Below, one piece after another: positions 16,879 to 24,196 of a stretch of DNA of 64,000 nucleotides. The notes under the pieces are model-generated. The model worked only from the letters and a program-made list of their open reading frames with translations, did no database searches and was not told the DNA's origin. The position numbers and the translations under genes are program-made. Source of the stretch: an uncultured Ruminiclostridium sp. (GTDB taxonomy: Bacteria; Bacillota; Clostridia; Oscillospirales; Ruminococcaceae); contig CANQED010000010.1 of the NCBI GenBank assembly GCA_947594425.1, positions 1-64,000 on the forward strand. Reading direction: 5' to 3'. Position 1 is the first letter of the stretch. The number at the start of each line of letters is the position of its first letter.

Positions 16879-17973
16879 TTACTTGTCGTTGAGCGTCACA
16901 ATGATAGGCTCGCCCCCGCGCGGCGACCAAACCTTGTCGGCGTCGGGGCAGATAGCGCGTATAGCGCATTCTTCGCTTGCGAGATATACCATATCGTCCT
17001 TCTCGGCGGCGACCATAGAGCGCAGCTTAAGTCTGTCGTTAAGCGCCATAAGTCCGCCGTCAAAGCCGAGTATTATCGAGAACGGCCCGGTCACTAATAG
17101 GCTCGAGAACACGTTGCGGAAATATTTAAGCTTTTTCTTTTCGCTCTCGGAATATTTTCCCGAGTCTATCTCCGTCCAGAACGGAGCGGCGATTATCTTA
17201 GCTATATCCTCAAAGGAGAGCTTTTGCTTGCGGTTTAAAAAATCAAATATGTAGGTGATGACCTCGGTATCGGTGAGCAAGTTGCACTTGTACCCGTACA
17301 TCTCGATATAACGCCTGTTCGCGTCATAGGAGGAGATCTCCCCGTTATGTACTATAGTATAGTCGAGCAGGGCGAACGGGTGCGCGCCTCCCCACCAGCC
17401 GGGGGTATTTGTCGGATAGCGCCCGTGCGCCGTCCACGCATAGCCCGCGTATTCGTCTAAACGGTAAAACTCTCCGACGTCCTCGGGAAATCCCACCGCC
17501 TTAAATACGCCCATATTCTTGCCGCTAGAAAATACGTACGAGCCATGTATGCGGTCGTTTATGTTTATAACGCACTGCGCGACAAATTCTCTCTCGTCGA
17601 GCTGGCTGCTCGCAAGCTTAGTCGGCAATGGAGTGAGAAAGTATCTCCAGATAAGCGGCTCGTTAGTGATATTCGGGTGCTTTCTGGTGGGAATTCTCGA
17701 CAGGTTGACCACGTCAAAATGTCTGTCGAGAAAACGCTCTGTCTCTACCCTCGCGTCGTTTGAGTCGTAAAAAATGTGAAAGGCGTACTGCTCCTTGTAC
17801 TCGGGATATATCCCGTACCCCGCAAAGCCGCCGCCCAAGCCGTTTGAACGGTCGTGCATATAGGATATGGACTTTACTATCCTGTCACCGCATATGCGCT
17901 TTCCGTCGCGGCTGATAAAGCCCGATATAGCGCAGCCCGACGGTATCCTTATCTGACCCTCTTTTTCAAGCAT
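16879..17973 (-). CDS. Class II glutamine amidotransferase subunit of glutamate synthase
   Basis: This 364-residue protein belongs to the GlxB-like class II amidotransferases. The probable nucleophile is Cys14 in IPSGCAISGF, so a 13-residue leader would need removal to expose it. Further motifs are WTAHGRYPTNTPGWWGG and IVHNGEISSYDANRR, which resemble the RHxxxxT and HNG motifs of the family. It hydrolyses glutamine and feeds ammonia to the FMN subunit encoded 14 bp downstream. It is the first gene of the operon and has a leader of about 190 nt. Confidence 0.9.
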   Translation of the reverse strand: MLEKEGQIRIPSGCAISGFISRDGKRICGDRIVKSISYMHDRSNGLGGGFAGYGIYPEYKEQYAFHIFYDSNDARVETERFLDRHFDVVNLSRIPTRKHPNITNEPLIWRYFLTPLPTKLASSQLDEREFVAQCVININDRIHGSYVFSSGKNMGVFKAVGFPEDVGEFYRLDEYAGYAWTAHGRYPTNTPGWWGGAHPFALLDYTIVHNGEISSYDANRRYIEMYGYKCNLLTDTEVITYIFDFLNRKQKLSFEDIAKIIAAPFWTEIDSGKYSESEKKKLKYFRNVFSSLLVTGPFSIILGFDGGLMALNDRLKLRSMVAAEKDDMVYLASEECAIRAICPDADKVWSPRGGEPIIVTLNDK

Positions 17974-18170
17974 AAGCTCACTCCTTTATCGGTAGGTTAG
18001 TCTTAATTACTCGGGCATACATTTTAAAATAATGCGTAAAGGGAAAATTTTGCAACATTTATAACTAAAAACTTCAAATATGCAGGCGCCCTAATTTTAA
18101 ACGCCATATCAAGCCCGATATTCTTTCTTTCTTGTCCCGCAATTCGCGGAAAATTTGTCGGAACACTGTT

Positions 18171-18199
18171 ATTATAACACAACTATATTCCCGTGTCAA
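18171..18199 (-). promoter_or_regulatory. Promoter of the glutamate synthase operon
   Basis: On the minus strand TTGACA (18194-18199) and TATAAT (18171-18176) have a 17-bp spacer. The transcript would carry a leader of about 190 nt, long enough to hold a regulatory RNA. Short GC-rich hairpins are visible in it (around 18137-18150), but I could not match them to a known riboswitch or to the two-hairpin ANTAR target. Confidence 0.85.
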
Positions 18200-18200
18200 T

Positions 18201-18240
18201 AGATTTTTGCAAGAAAAAATAACAAATCTTGCAAAAATCT
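18201..18240. promoter_or_regulatory. Perfect 13-bp inverted repeat abutting the -35 box
   Basis: AGATTTTTGCAAG (18201-18213) and CTTGCAAAAATCT (18228-18240) are perfect inverted repeats separated by 14 bp. They begin 2 bp upstream of the -35 box of the glutamate synthase operon. This position and symmetry suit an operator for a dimeric regulator, although a terminator hairpin for rightward reading cannot be excluded. Confidence 0.6.
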
Positions 18241-18309
18241 ATACGCTCGCATTAAAATTTATGAGCTTTGGCGGTGAAAAATGAGGATAACAGGCTAAAG
18301 CTTTTGGCA

Positions 18310-18343
18310 AAACAAAATCCCGTAAGCAGAGTGCTCACGGGAT
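18310..18343 (-). terminator. Terminator of the ATPase/TOPRIM-like operon
   Basis: On the minus strand ATCCCGT-AGCA arms (18317-18343, one mismatch) close a 3-nt loop and are followed by TTTTGTTTT. It is located 67 bp after the stop of the TOPRIM-like gene. Confidence 0.8.
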
Positions 18344-18409
18344 GAAACGGTATATTCTAATGCCACGTTTAATATAAATACTCATATTATATACATTTGC
18401 TTTGCATGA

Positions 18410-19111
18410 TTAAGTTTTACTGTTCTTTTGTGCCCCGAATTCAAAGCACAAGCCTAGATTAGTATGGCGTTCCAAAGAATGTAATTTTTCCTTTATATAC
18501 TTCCAAGATTCTTTGTAATCAAGCTTGACCGAGAAGTCCGAATTGGAAATGAAATCTAAAAACTCCGGCACTTTATCATGATAATTTTTCGCAAATTTCA
18601 GCGAATCCCTTTCTTTTTCCAAATCATCACTATTTAATTTATTATATAACACATGGTCTAAATTGCATGACATATAAAATACTCTGTACGGAATTTTCCA
18701 TATTTCGTTTTGAGCGTACAATTTGTTTAGATTTGAACTTTTTTGTTCGTTGCGTCGCTCTATTCCCGGTTTGTTGTTAGTTCGGATCTCTATGTCACTA
18801 TAAAATACTCCGTTTACTGATTCATCTTTTATAACATGATCTTTCGGAATATATGCCCCATCCGTATCAACAATATGAATTATTTCCATGAAATCGCTTT
18901 GATTAAAGTGATTTTGTTTTGCATAATGACGAACAACATTTCCTATTATTGAAATAATGGGGGCGTCAACTCGTTTTTCGGTCGTAATGTCACAATGCAT
19001 TATATGAACATATACGGCGTTCTTGTCAAATATTTGACTGAAGATAGCGCCTAAAGCATCATCATCGGATGGGCCCTCAACAATAACAAATATAATTTTT
19101 TTATGAGCCAC
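18410..19111 (-). CDS. TOPRIM-like protein paired with an AAA ATPase, candidate defence effector
   Basis: This 233-residue protein has no family name I can give with certainty. It begins IIFVIVEGPSDDDAL, in which Glu12 and the following acidic run resemble the first TOPRIM motif. IIHIVDTDGAYIP (Asp82, Asp84) resembles the second DxD motif. The C-terminal half is alpha-helical and charged, with WKYIKEKLHSLERHTNLGLC near the end. TOPRIM or RloB-like nucleases encoded next to ATPases form antiphage systems such as OLD, PARIS and AbiL. Its GTG start overlaps the ATPase gene by 11 bp, so the two proteins are made together. The nuclease role is inferred. The gene is AT-rich compared with its neighbours, which suggests transfer. 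Confidence 0.6.
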   Translation of the reverse strand: MAHKKIIFVIVEGPSDDDALGAIFSQIFDKNAVYVHIMHCDITTEKRVDAPIISIIGNVVRHYAKQNHFNQSDFMEIIHIVDTDGAYIPKDHVIKDESVNGVFYSDIEIRTNNKPGIERRNEQKSSNLNKLYAQNEIWKIPYRVFYMSCNLDHVLYNKLNSDDLEKERDSLKFAKNYHDKVPEFLDFISNSDFSVKLDYKESWKYIKEKLHSLERHTNLGLCFEFGAQKNSKT

Positions 19112-20513
19112 CTATTTCACCTGCCTCCCTAAATGCAAGTGATATTTCGCTGTTATTTGTCGGCTCATACACCGTTTCACTCTGTTCGCCAAGAACTATA
19201 TCGCGGTAATAAAAATCACGCAGATTGTTGTGCGCCTTGACGCTTGTCAACCTTATATATCTATTATTGGGATTAGTCGTAGAGAAAGCAATAAACCCTC
19301 TATCAACCGTTTCTAAGGGGCGGAAGTTATGCGAAGTGAAGATTAACTGTCCCTTTCCCTTCTCAGAAATAATTCTCAAAAGTTCACCTAATAGATACTC
19401 AAATATTCCTGAATCAAGCTCGTCTATAGCTACTGTAAATGACGAATTATTATAAACGACAATCAAAAGATAAAGAATTGATATGATTTTTTTGATACCT
19501 TCCGATTCGTATTGAAGAAGGATTTCTTTGCTGTTCTTTTTGGAGGTAAGCTGTATTTTGCACCCAACAGTTTCATCATTTAGCAGTTCTTCTCCTAAAT
19601 TCCTAACATTTATTGTAAGCCCCGGAACAAGCTGCATTAACACTACATTCATTTTGTTAATTACATTTATAACAATGTGAAGCAATTGTTTGGGTATCAT
19701 GGTTGTTCCGTTCAGACTTATCATTATTGTTCCAACTGATATGCGTTCCTTTTCATCATACTTAATGTTGAGAGGTAACGCGTTTAATGTAATCAACCCC
19801 GATTTTGATGTATCAATAACAAATAATTCAAAATTTCCAAATAAAACAAGGCTTTCAATCAGTGAGAGGATATATGTGTCGGTACATTTTCCACGCAAAA
19901 CAGTTAACAGCTCTTTTGAAAAGATAAACGACCTGGAAGTTGCAGAAACATATTTTTTGGTTACTAATAGACTTGTATATAAGTCCTTATCATCACCGAT
20001 AAGCGCCCGATACTTAGTTACCGGAATAAACACTCCATCAGTTCGCGTATCAATAATTGATTGCATTCTGCGAGATCCGCTGCTGCTTATTGAAGAAAAG
20101 CGAAGGACTTCGTTGCATACAACTACGTTAACTTTTTTCAAGGTTTCTTCTTTATGTTCTATATTTACAGTTGTATCATCAATCTCTCTGCATATGCCAA
20201 ATTCATAAAGCACGGTATATTCTGTATTTGTATCAGAATTATTCACTTTAAATTCAAACTTGAAATTTGCCTGATATGCATCCACGTTAATATAATCAGC
20301 GTAATTTTCAGGAATGGGGTTTCCTGATAATACATATTTTAATAAGGAAAGAGCATCAATTAAAGTTGTTTTTCCGGAGCCGTTTTGACCGTATAAGCCA
20401 AGTATGCTGGCTTTATATGGTTTCCTTGTGTTTTCTAAACCAAGCTCACCAAATTTAACATTCTTGAAATTGTTGATTTCAATGCGCTTAATTCTTACAA
20501 ATGAGTTTTTCAA
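19101..20513 (-). CDS. AAA/ABC-type ATPase (OLD/AbiLi-like)
   Basis: This 470-residue ATPase has an N-terminal SMC/RecF-like start (IKRIEINNFKNVKFGEL), Walker A GQNGSGKTT at residues 42-50, a signature-like YESEGIKKI, Walker B TVAIDELDSGIF and a following LIFTSHNFRPLE. This is the layout of the COG1106/AAA_15 ATPases found in OLD-family, AbiLi and PARIS-type systems, with no nuclease domain of its own. The partner encoded downstream supplies a TOPRIM-like domain. The start is a TTG with GGGAG about 8 nt upstream. The base composition is clearly more AT-rich than that of the flanking metabolic genes, consistent with an acquired cassette. Antiphage function is inference. Confidence 0.8.
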   Translation of the reverse strand: MKNSFVRIKRIEINNFKNVKFGELGLENTRKPYKASILGLYGQNGSGKTTLIDALSLLKYVLSGNPIPENYADYINVDAYQANFKFEFKVNNSDTNTEYTVLYEFGICREIDDTTVNIEHKEETLKKVNVVVCNEVLRFSSISSSGSRRMQSIIDTRTDGVFIPVTKYRALIGDDKDLYTSLLVTKKYVSATSRSFIFSKELLTVLRGKCTDTYILSLIESLVLFGNFELFVIDTSKSGLITLNALPLNIKYDEKERISVGTIMISLNGTTMIPKQLLHIVINVINKMNVVLMQLVPGLTINVRNLGEELLNDETVGCKIQLTSKKNSKEILLQYESEGIKKIISILYLLIVVYNNSSFTVAIDELDSGIFEYLLGELLRIISEKGKGQLIFTSHNFRPLETVDRGFIAFSTTNPNNRYIRLTSVKAHNNLRDFYYRDIVLGEQSETVYEPTNNSEISLAFREAGEIGGS

Positions 20514-20539
20514 GATAATTACTCCCTTTCTTCAAAATA

Positions 20540-20568
20540 ATAATAACACAATTCTAATTGAATGTCAA
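20540..20568 (-). promoter_or_regulatory. Promoter of the ATPase/TOPRIM-like operon
   Basis: On the minus strand TTGACA (20563-20568) and TATTAT (20540-20545) are 17 bp apart, 27 bp before the TTG start of the ATPase. The cassette therefore has its own promoter and terminator. Confidence 0.8.
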
Positions 20569-20873
20569 TAGAAAATCAAAAATGAAACATTATGTTCCTT
20601 TTTTAATGTTTTTTCTTAAGAATATCTAATGTAATCACTTTAATCGACATGTTACTGCTTTGTACAAAAACCATGATGAATTATTTGTAGCAATTTACCT
20701 CTACTTGATATAATTATTTTCAATAAAAATGCAAATATACCATTTAATCTCTTTTAATTTCATAGAAAATTTCCCAAAATCAAGATTTTTTTGAAAATGG
20801 GAAATAGAATTTATAATGATGTTACAGCGTCACCCCTATTATGTATATTTTCGCCCGCATTAGACAAGCTGAA
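20569..20873. other. AT-rich gap without a recognisable gene
   Basis: About 300 bp of very AT-rich sequence separate the ATPase promoter from the spore-protein terminator. I see no reading frame with a ribosome site and no clear repeat. It may mark the edge of the transferred ATPase cassette. Confidence 0.5.
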
Positions 20874-20899
20874 GCCCGACGGCAAAACAGCCGTCGGGC
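20874..20899 (-). terminator. Hairpin downstream of the spore-protein gene
   Basis: GCCCGACGGC and GCCGTCGGGC form a perfect 10-bp stem with a 6-nt loop, 14 bp after the SASP stop. The trailing T content is low. Confidence 0.65.
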
Positions 20900-20913
20900 C
20901 TCTTAACGATGTG

Positions 20914-21099
20914 TTACTTGTTGGAATTCTCGTAGGATTCGATCATTTTCTTTACCATCTGACCGCCGACGCTTCCTGCCTGCTTTGCGGTGAGGTCGCC
21001 GTTGTATCCGTTGTCCTTCAGAGGTACGCCTACTTCGTTAGCAGCCTGCATCTTGATGCCGTTTAATGCCGCCTTGTTTCTGTTGTTGCTGTTGGACAT
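20914..21099 (-). CDS. Alpha/beta-type small acid-soluble spore protein
   Basis: This 61-residue protein matches the alpha/beta SASP family, with LNGIKMQAANEVGVPL and the conserved core GDLTAKQAGSVGGQMVKKMI. These proteins coat and protect DNA in the forespore and are degraded by the Gpr protease at germination. I chose the ATG at 21099 because GGAGGG lies 7-8 nt upstream; the earlier in-frame TTG overlaps that site. The gene stands alone with a possible sigma-G promoter. It is the clearest sign that the organism can form spores. Confidence 0.93.
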   Translation of the reverse strand: MSNSNNRNKAALNGIKMQAANEVGVPLKDNGYNGDLTAKQAGSVGGQMVKKMIESYENSNK

Positions 21100-21155
21100 A
21101 ATTATTCCCTCCAATATTTATTGCGTTGATGCAATGTCTTTTGACCTTGCAAACA

Positions 21156-21184
21156 TATTATGTTCGACAGTGTGATTTTTATTA
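21156..21184 (-). promoter_or_regulatory. Possible forespore (sigma-G type) promoter
   Basis: On the minus strand CATAATA (21156-21162) matches the sigma-G -10 pattern. TAATA (21180-21184) is a partial match to its -35, with a 17-bp spacer. The gene product is a forespore protein, which makes this reading plausible, but the -35 is imperfect. Confidence 0.45.
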
Positions 21185-21294
21185 CTTGTAAATTTTGGAG
21201 AAATATTTTTTAATTCGGGTGTAACAAATCGGCAAAAAATCGGATTATATATATGAGGGGACAAAACTAATAATATTTTTTAAAAGGTGACACT

Positions 21295-21990
21295 ATGCTT
21301 AAAATCAAAAACATTTCAAAATCCTATTCGGACAAGCCCGTATTAAGCGACATATCCTTTACGGCAAATAAAGGCGTAAACGTCATACTCGGCGCTAACG
21401 GCGCGGGAAAGACCTCGCTTTTATCGATAATATGCGACGTCGTCCCGCCATCTTGCGGAGAGGTGTTATTTAAGGGCGAGAATATCCGCCAAATGGGCGA
21501 AAGATACCTTAAGACGGTCGCGCAGGTACATAGCAGAGAAAACTTCTTCGGCGTAAGCACGGTGATAGATTATATGCGCTACAGCGGGCGGCTCAAAAGC
21601 ATACCGCCAAAGGAGCTCGACGCGGCGTGCGTCGACGCATTGCGGCTGCTCGGCGCGCTACCGTATAAAAGAGTACGTCTGCCTAAGCTGTCTGATGATA
21701 TGCGCCTTAGAGTATTCATAGCGCAAACCGTAATGACCCGACCCGAGGTGATAATATTTGACGAGCCCGAGTTTAATTCGCCGCAGGGCAAAGAATTAAA
21801 GGCGGTGATACGGGACCTTGCGGCAAACGCGGCGGTGCTCGTGTCCTCCCACAATCCCGAGGATATTAAGGATATAGCGGACAAGCTTATTATTCTCGAC
21901 AAAGGAAAATTGCTCTACGAGGGGGCGATAGACGGCTTTAGTGATAACATTACGGATTTTTACCTTGAAAAGATAGGAGCGAAAAGGTAA
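21295..21990 (+). CDS. Orphan ABC transporter ATPase
   Basis: This 231-residue ATPase has Walker A GANGAGKTS, Q-loop-like VAQVHSREN, Walker B VIIFDEPEF and H-loop LVSSHNPED. The signature region reads LPKLSDDMRLR, where LSGGQ is usual, so it is degenerate. The aromatic/LDKGKLLYEG end resembles ATPases of ABC-2 type exporters. No permease gene is adjacent. It lies upstream of the SCIFF peptide gene on the same strand, but an 80-bp gap separates them, so a functional link is only a possibility. Confidence 0.8.
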   Translation: MLKIKNISKSYSDKPVLSDISFTANKGVNVILGANGAGKTSLLSIICDVVPPSCGEVLFKGENIRQMGERYLKTVAQVHSRENFFGVSTVIDYMRYSGRLKSIPPKELDAACVDALRLLGALPYKRVRLPKLSDDMRLRVFIAQTVMTRPEVIIFDEPEFNSPQGKELKAVIRDLAANAAVLVSSHNPEDIKDIADKLIILDKGKLLYEGAIDGFSDNITDFYLEKIGAKR

Positions 21991-22068
21991 TTTTATTGAA
22001 AAAAGGTATTGAATTTCTTTTTATTATATGTTAAAATATAGAGGAAGTTAAAAACGGAGGTGTTTTAT

Positions 22069-22212
22069 ATGACTCATATCAAGACCGTTAACAAGGCTAA
22101 CTTAAAGCAGACTGCCGCAAAGGGCGGCTGCGGAAAGTGCCAGACCTCGTGCCAGTCGGCCTGCAAGACCAGCTGCACCGTCGCTAATCAAAAGTGCGAG
22201 GCTGTAAAGTAA
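22069..22212 (+). CDS. scfA: SCIFF peptide precursor (six cysteines in forty-five)
   Basis: This 47-residue ribosomal peptide is too short for most gene finders. It has six cysteines (residues 21, 24, 28, 32, 36, 43) in the pattern C-x2-C-x3-C-x3-C-x3-C-x6-C after a conserved leader (MTHIKTVNKANLKQTAAKGG). SCIFF peptides are near-universal in Clostridia and are modified by a radical-SAM enzyme that forms thioether bonds. The maturase gene follows 100 bp downstream. The ribosome site GGAGG is 9 nt before the ATG. The biological role of SCIFF is unknown. Confidence 0.96.
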   Translation: MTHIKTVNKANLKQTAAKGGCGKCQTSCQSACKTSCTVANQKCEAVK

Positions 22213-22227
22213 GTCTTTTGACCGACG

Positions 22228-22295
22228 TGACGCCGCACGGCGTCAAATGTAAAATAAGTGCCGCCTGCAAACGGCGTTTGCAGGCGGCGGCTTTT
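22228..22295 (+). terminator. Two hairpins between scfA and scfB
   Basis: A TGACGCCG/CGGCGTCA palindrome (22228-22245) is followed by a 13-bp perfect stem, GCCGCCTGCAAAC with GTTTGCAGGCGGC (22260-22288), and then CTTTTG. The second looks like an intrinsic terminator or attenuator that would let the small peptide be made in excess over its maturase. Confidence 0.75.
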
Positions 22296-22312
22296 GTATA
22301 GAAAGGAAAGCT

Positions 22313-23659
22313 ATGATACATAAATATAAGCAAAACGGGCATTATGTCGTGCTCGACGTTTGCAGCGGAGGGGTGCACGAGGTCGACGAGCTTGCTTATC
22401 GCCTGCTCGACTATGCAAAGCCGCCGTTTTCGGACAGCTGCCCCGATGATATAACCGCAAAGCTGTCGGATTTCTCCCCCGATGAGATAAACGAGTGCTA
22501 TCTCGAACTAAAGCAGCTTTATGACGAGGGTATGCTGTTCACCGACGACGACTACGAAAAATACGCCGATATGGCGTTAAACGCCCCGATAAAGGCTATG
22601 TGCCTGCACGTATCGCACGACTGCAACTTAAGGTGCGGCTACTGCTTTGCGCAGACGGGCGACTTTGGCGGGGACAGGATGCTTATGTCAAAGCAAACGG
22701 GTATGAGGGCAATGGACTACCTTATCGCGCACTCGGGCGACAGGGTGAACCTCGAGGTGGACTTTTTCGGCGGCGAGCCGCTTATGGCGTGGGATACCGT
22801 GGTCGAGACGGTAAAATACGCCCGCAGCATAGAAAAACAGCACAATAAGAACTTTCGCTTTACGATAACCACCAACGGCATATTGCTCGACGACGAAAAG
22901 ATCGAGTTTATCAACCGCGAGATGTCCAACTGTGTATTATCCCTTGACGGGCGCAAAGAGGTAAACGACCGCATACGCCCCTGTATTAACGGCAAGGGCA
23001 GCTATGACGTGATAGTCCCCAAATTTCAAAAGCTCGTGCAGGGCAGAAAGGATAAGGATTATTACGTGCGCGGCACGTTTACTAAGTACAACCTTGATTT
23101 TGCCGAGGACGTACTGCATATAAATTCGCTCGGCTTTGAGCAATTGTCGGTAGAGCCCGTGGTCGCGGACCCGTCGCTCCCGTACGCGATAACCGAGAGC
23201 GACCTGCCGAGGATATTTGACGAATACGACAGATTAGAAAAAATAATGGAGGAGCAGAAGAAAGCGGGCGAGCGCAAATTCAACTTCTTCCACTTTATGA
23301 TAGACCTAAATCAAGGCCCCTGCGTGATAAAAAGGCTGCGCGGCTGCGGCTGCGGAAACGAGTACGTCGCCGTAACGCCCGACGGGGACATTTATCCCTG
23401 CCATCAATTTGTCGGGATAGAGCAGTGGCGCATGGGCAGCATATTTACCGACGAATTATCGCGGGAAATAAAGGACAAATTCGCGCGGCTGCACATCTAC
23501 AGTAAAGAGGGCTGCCGCGACTGCTGGGCGAGATTTTACTGCAGCGGCGGCTGCAACGCCAACAGCTTTATCTACGAGGGCGATATACGCAAGCCGCACA
23601 CCCTCGCCTGCGAAATGCAGAAAAAGCGCATAGAATGTGCGATAACCCTTAATCTTTGA
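22313..23659 (+). CDS. scfB: SCIFF radical-SAM maturase
   Basis: This 448-residue enzyme starts with a peptide-binding (RRE-like) region, residues 1 to about 85. The radical-SAM core follows with the cluster motif CNLRCGYC, then a SPASM domain with auxiliary-cluster cysteines (GCGCGNEYVAV, YPCHQF, CRDCWARFYCSGGC, CEMQ). It binds S-adenosylmethionine and iron-sulfur clusters and links Cys sulfurs of the SCIFF precursor to acceptor carbons. Length and neighbour match the known SCIFF pair exactly. Confidence 0.96.
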   Translation: MIHKYKQNGHYVVLDVCSGGVHEVDELAYRLLDYAKPPFSDSCPDDITAKLSDFSPDEINECYLELKQLYDEGMLFTDDDYEKYADMALNAPIKAMCLHVSHDCNLRCGYCFAQTGDFGGDRMLMSKQTGMRAMDYLIAHSGDRVNLEVDFFGGEPLMAWDTVVETVKYARSIEKQHNKNFRFTITTNGILLDDEKIEFINREMSNCVLSLDGRKEVNDRIRPCINGKGSYDVIVPKFQKLVQGRKDKDYYVRGTFTKYNLDFAEDVLHINSLGFEQLSVEPVVADPSLPYAITESDLPRIFDEYDRLEKIMEEQKKAGERKFNFFHFMIDLNQGPCVIKRLRGCGCGNEYVAVTPDGDIYPCHQFVGIEQWRMGSIFTDELSREIKDKFARLHIYSKEGCRDCWARFYCSGGCNANSFIYEGDIRKPHTLACEMQKKRIECAITLNL

Positions 23660-23673
23660 CAACAGGAGGAAGT

Positions 23674-23991
23674 ATGGACGAATTAGAGAATATTGAAGAA
23701 GTCGAGGAAGAAGTCGACGAGGAGCTTGACGACTGCGAGGTAGTGACGCTTACCGCCGATAACGGCGAGGAGACCGAGTTTGCCATACTCGACGTCGTGG
23801 ACTGTAAAGGCGAGCAATACGTAATAGCACTGCCTACCGAGGAAGAAGAGGAGGGCGGCGTGGTTATCTTTCACGTAGAGCCCACCGACGACGACAACTG
23901 CGACCTTGTCGCGATAGACGACAAGCCGACGCTCGACGCGGTATTTGAGGTCTTTAAGCAGCGCAATAAAGACAAATATAACTTTGAATAA
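23674..23991 (+). CDS. DUF1292 family acidic protein
   Basis: This 105-residue protein is very acidic at its N-terminus. It contains the DUF1292 pattern VTLTADNGEETEFAILDVV followed by YVIALPTEEEEEG. The function of the family is unknown. In many Firmicutes it lies near yrzL/ruvX genes, but here it follows scfB after 14 bp and probably shares its transcript. The ATG at 23674 has AGGAGG 6 nt upstream; a TTG six codons earlier overlaps that site. Confidence 0.9.
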   Translation: MDELENIEEVEEEVDEELDDCEVVTLTADNGEETEFAILDVVDCKGEQYVIALPTEEEEEGGVVIFHVEPTDDDNCDLVAIDDKPTLDAVFEVFKQRNKDKYNFE

Positions 23992-23999
23992 TTAATTCG

Positions 24000-24035
24000 A
24001 CGGAGAGCGGTTCAATTCGGCTCTCCGTTTTGTTT
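24000..24035 (+). terminator. Terminator after the DUF1292 gene
   Basis: ACGGAGAGC and GCTCTCCGT form a 9-bp stem followed by TTTGTTTT, a standard intrinsic terminator 8 bp past the stop. Confidence 0.85.
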
Positions 24036-24109
24036 TCTGTAAGTGATATTTCATATGTGGAAAATAAAACTAATTCGTGAATAAAATAGTCTTTTTCACG
24101 AAAAAGCAA

Positions 24110-24138
24110 TTGACAGAATACCGCTTTGATAGTATAAT
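24110..24138 (+). promoter_or_regulatory. Promoter of the c-di-GMP/phosphorelay operon
   Basis: TTGACA (24110-24115) and TATAAT (24133-24138) have a 17-bp spacer, about 60 bp before the first start codon. No further promoter or terminator is evident until 32818, so the five genes probably form one operon. Confidence 0.88.
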
Positions 24139-24196
24139 ATAGTGGAATATTTGTGTCCTTATACGATCGGGGCTTAAGGCAGGTGAACGGCGGGCT

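Noticed and set aside
17974..18165. A named riboswitch, T-box or ANTAR target in the glutamate synthase leader
   Set aside because: Short stems are visible, but I found neither a T-box sequence nor the two hexaloop hairpins expected of ANTAR targets, so no name is justified.
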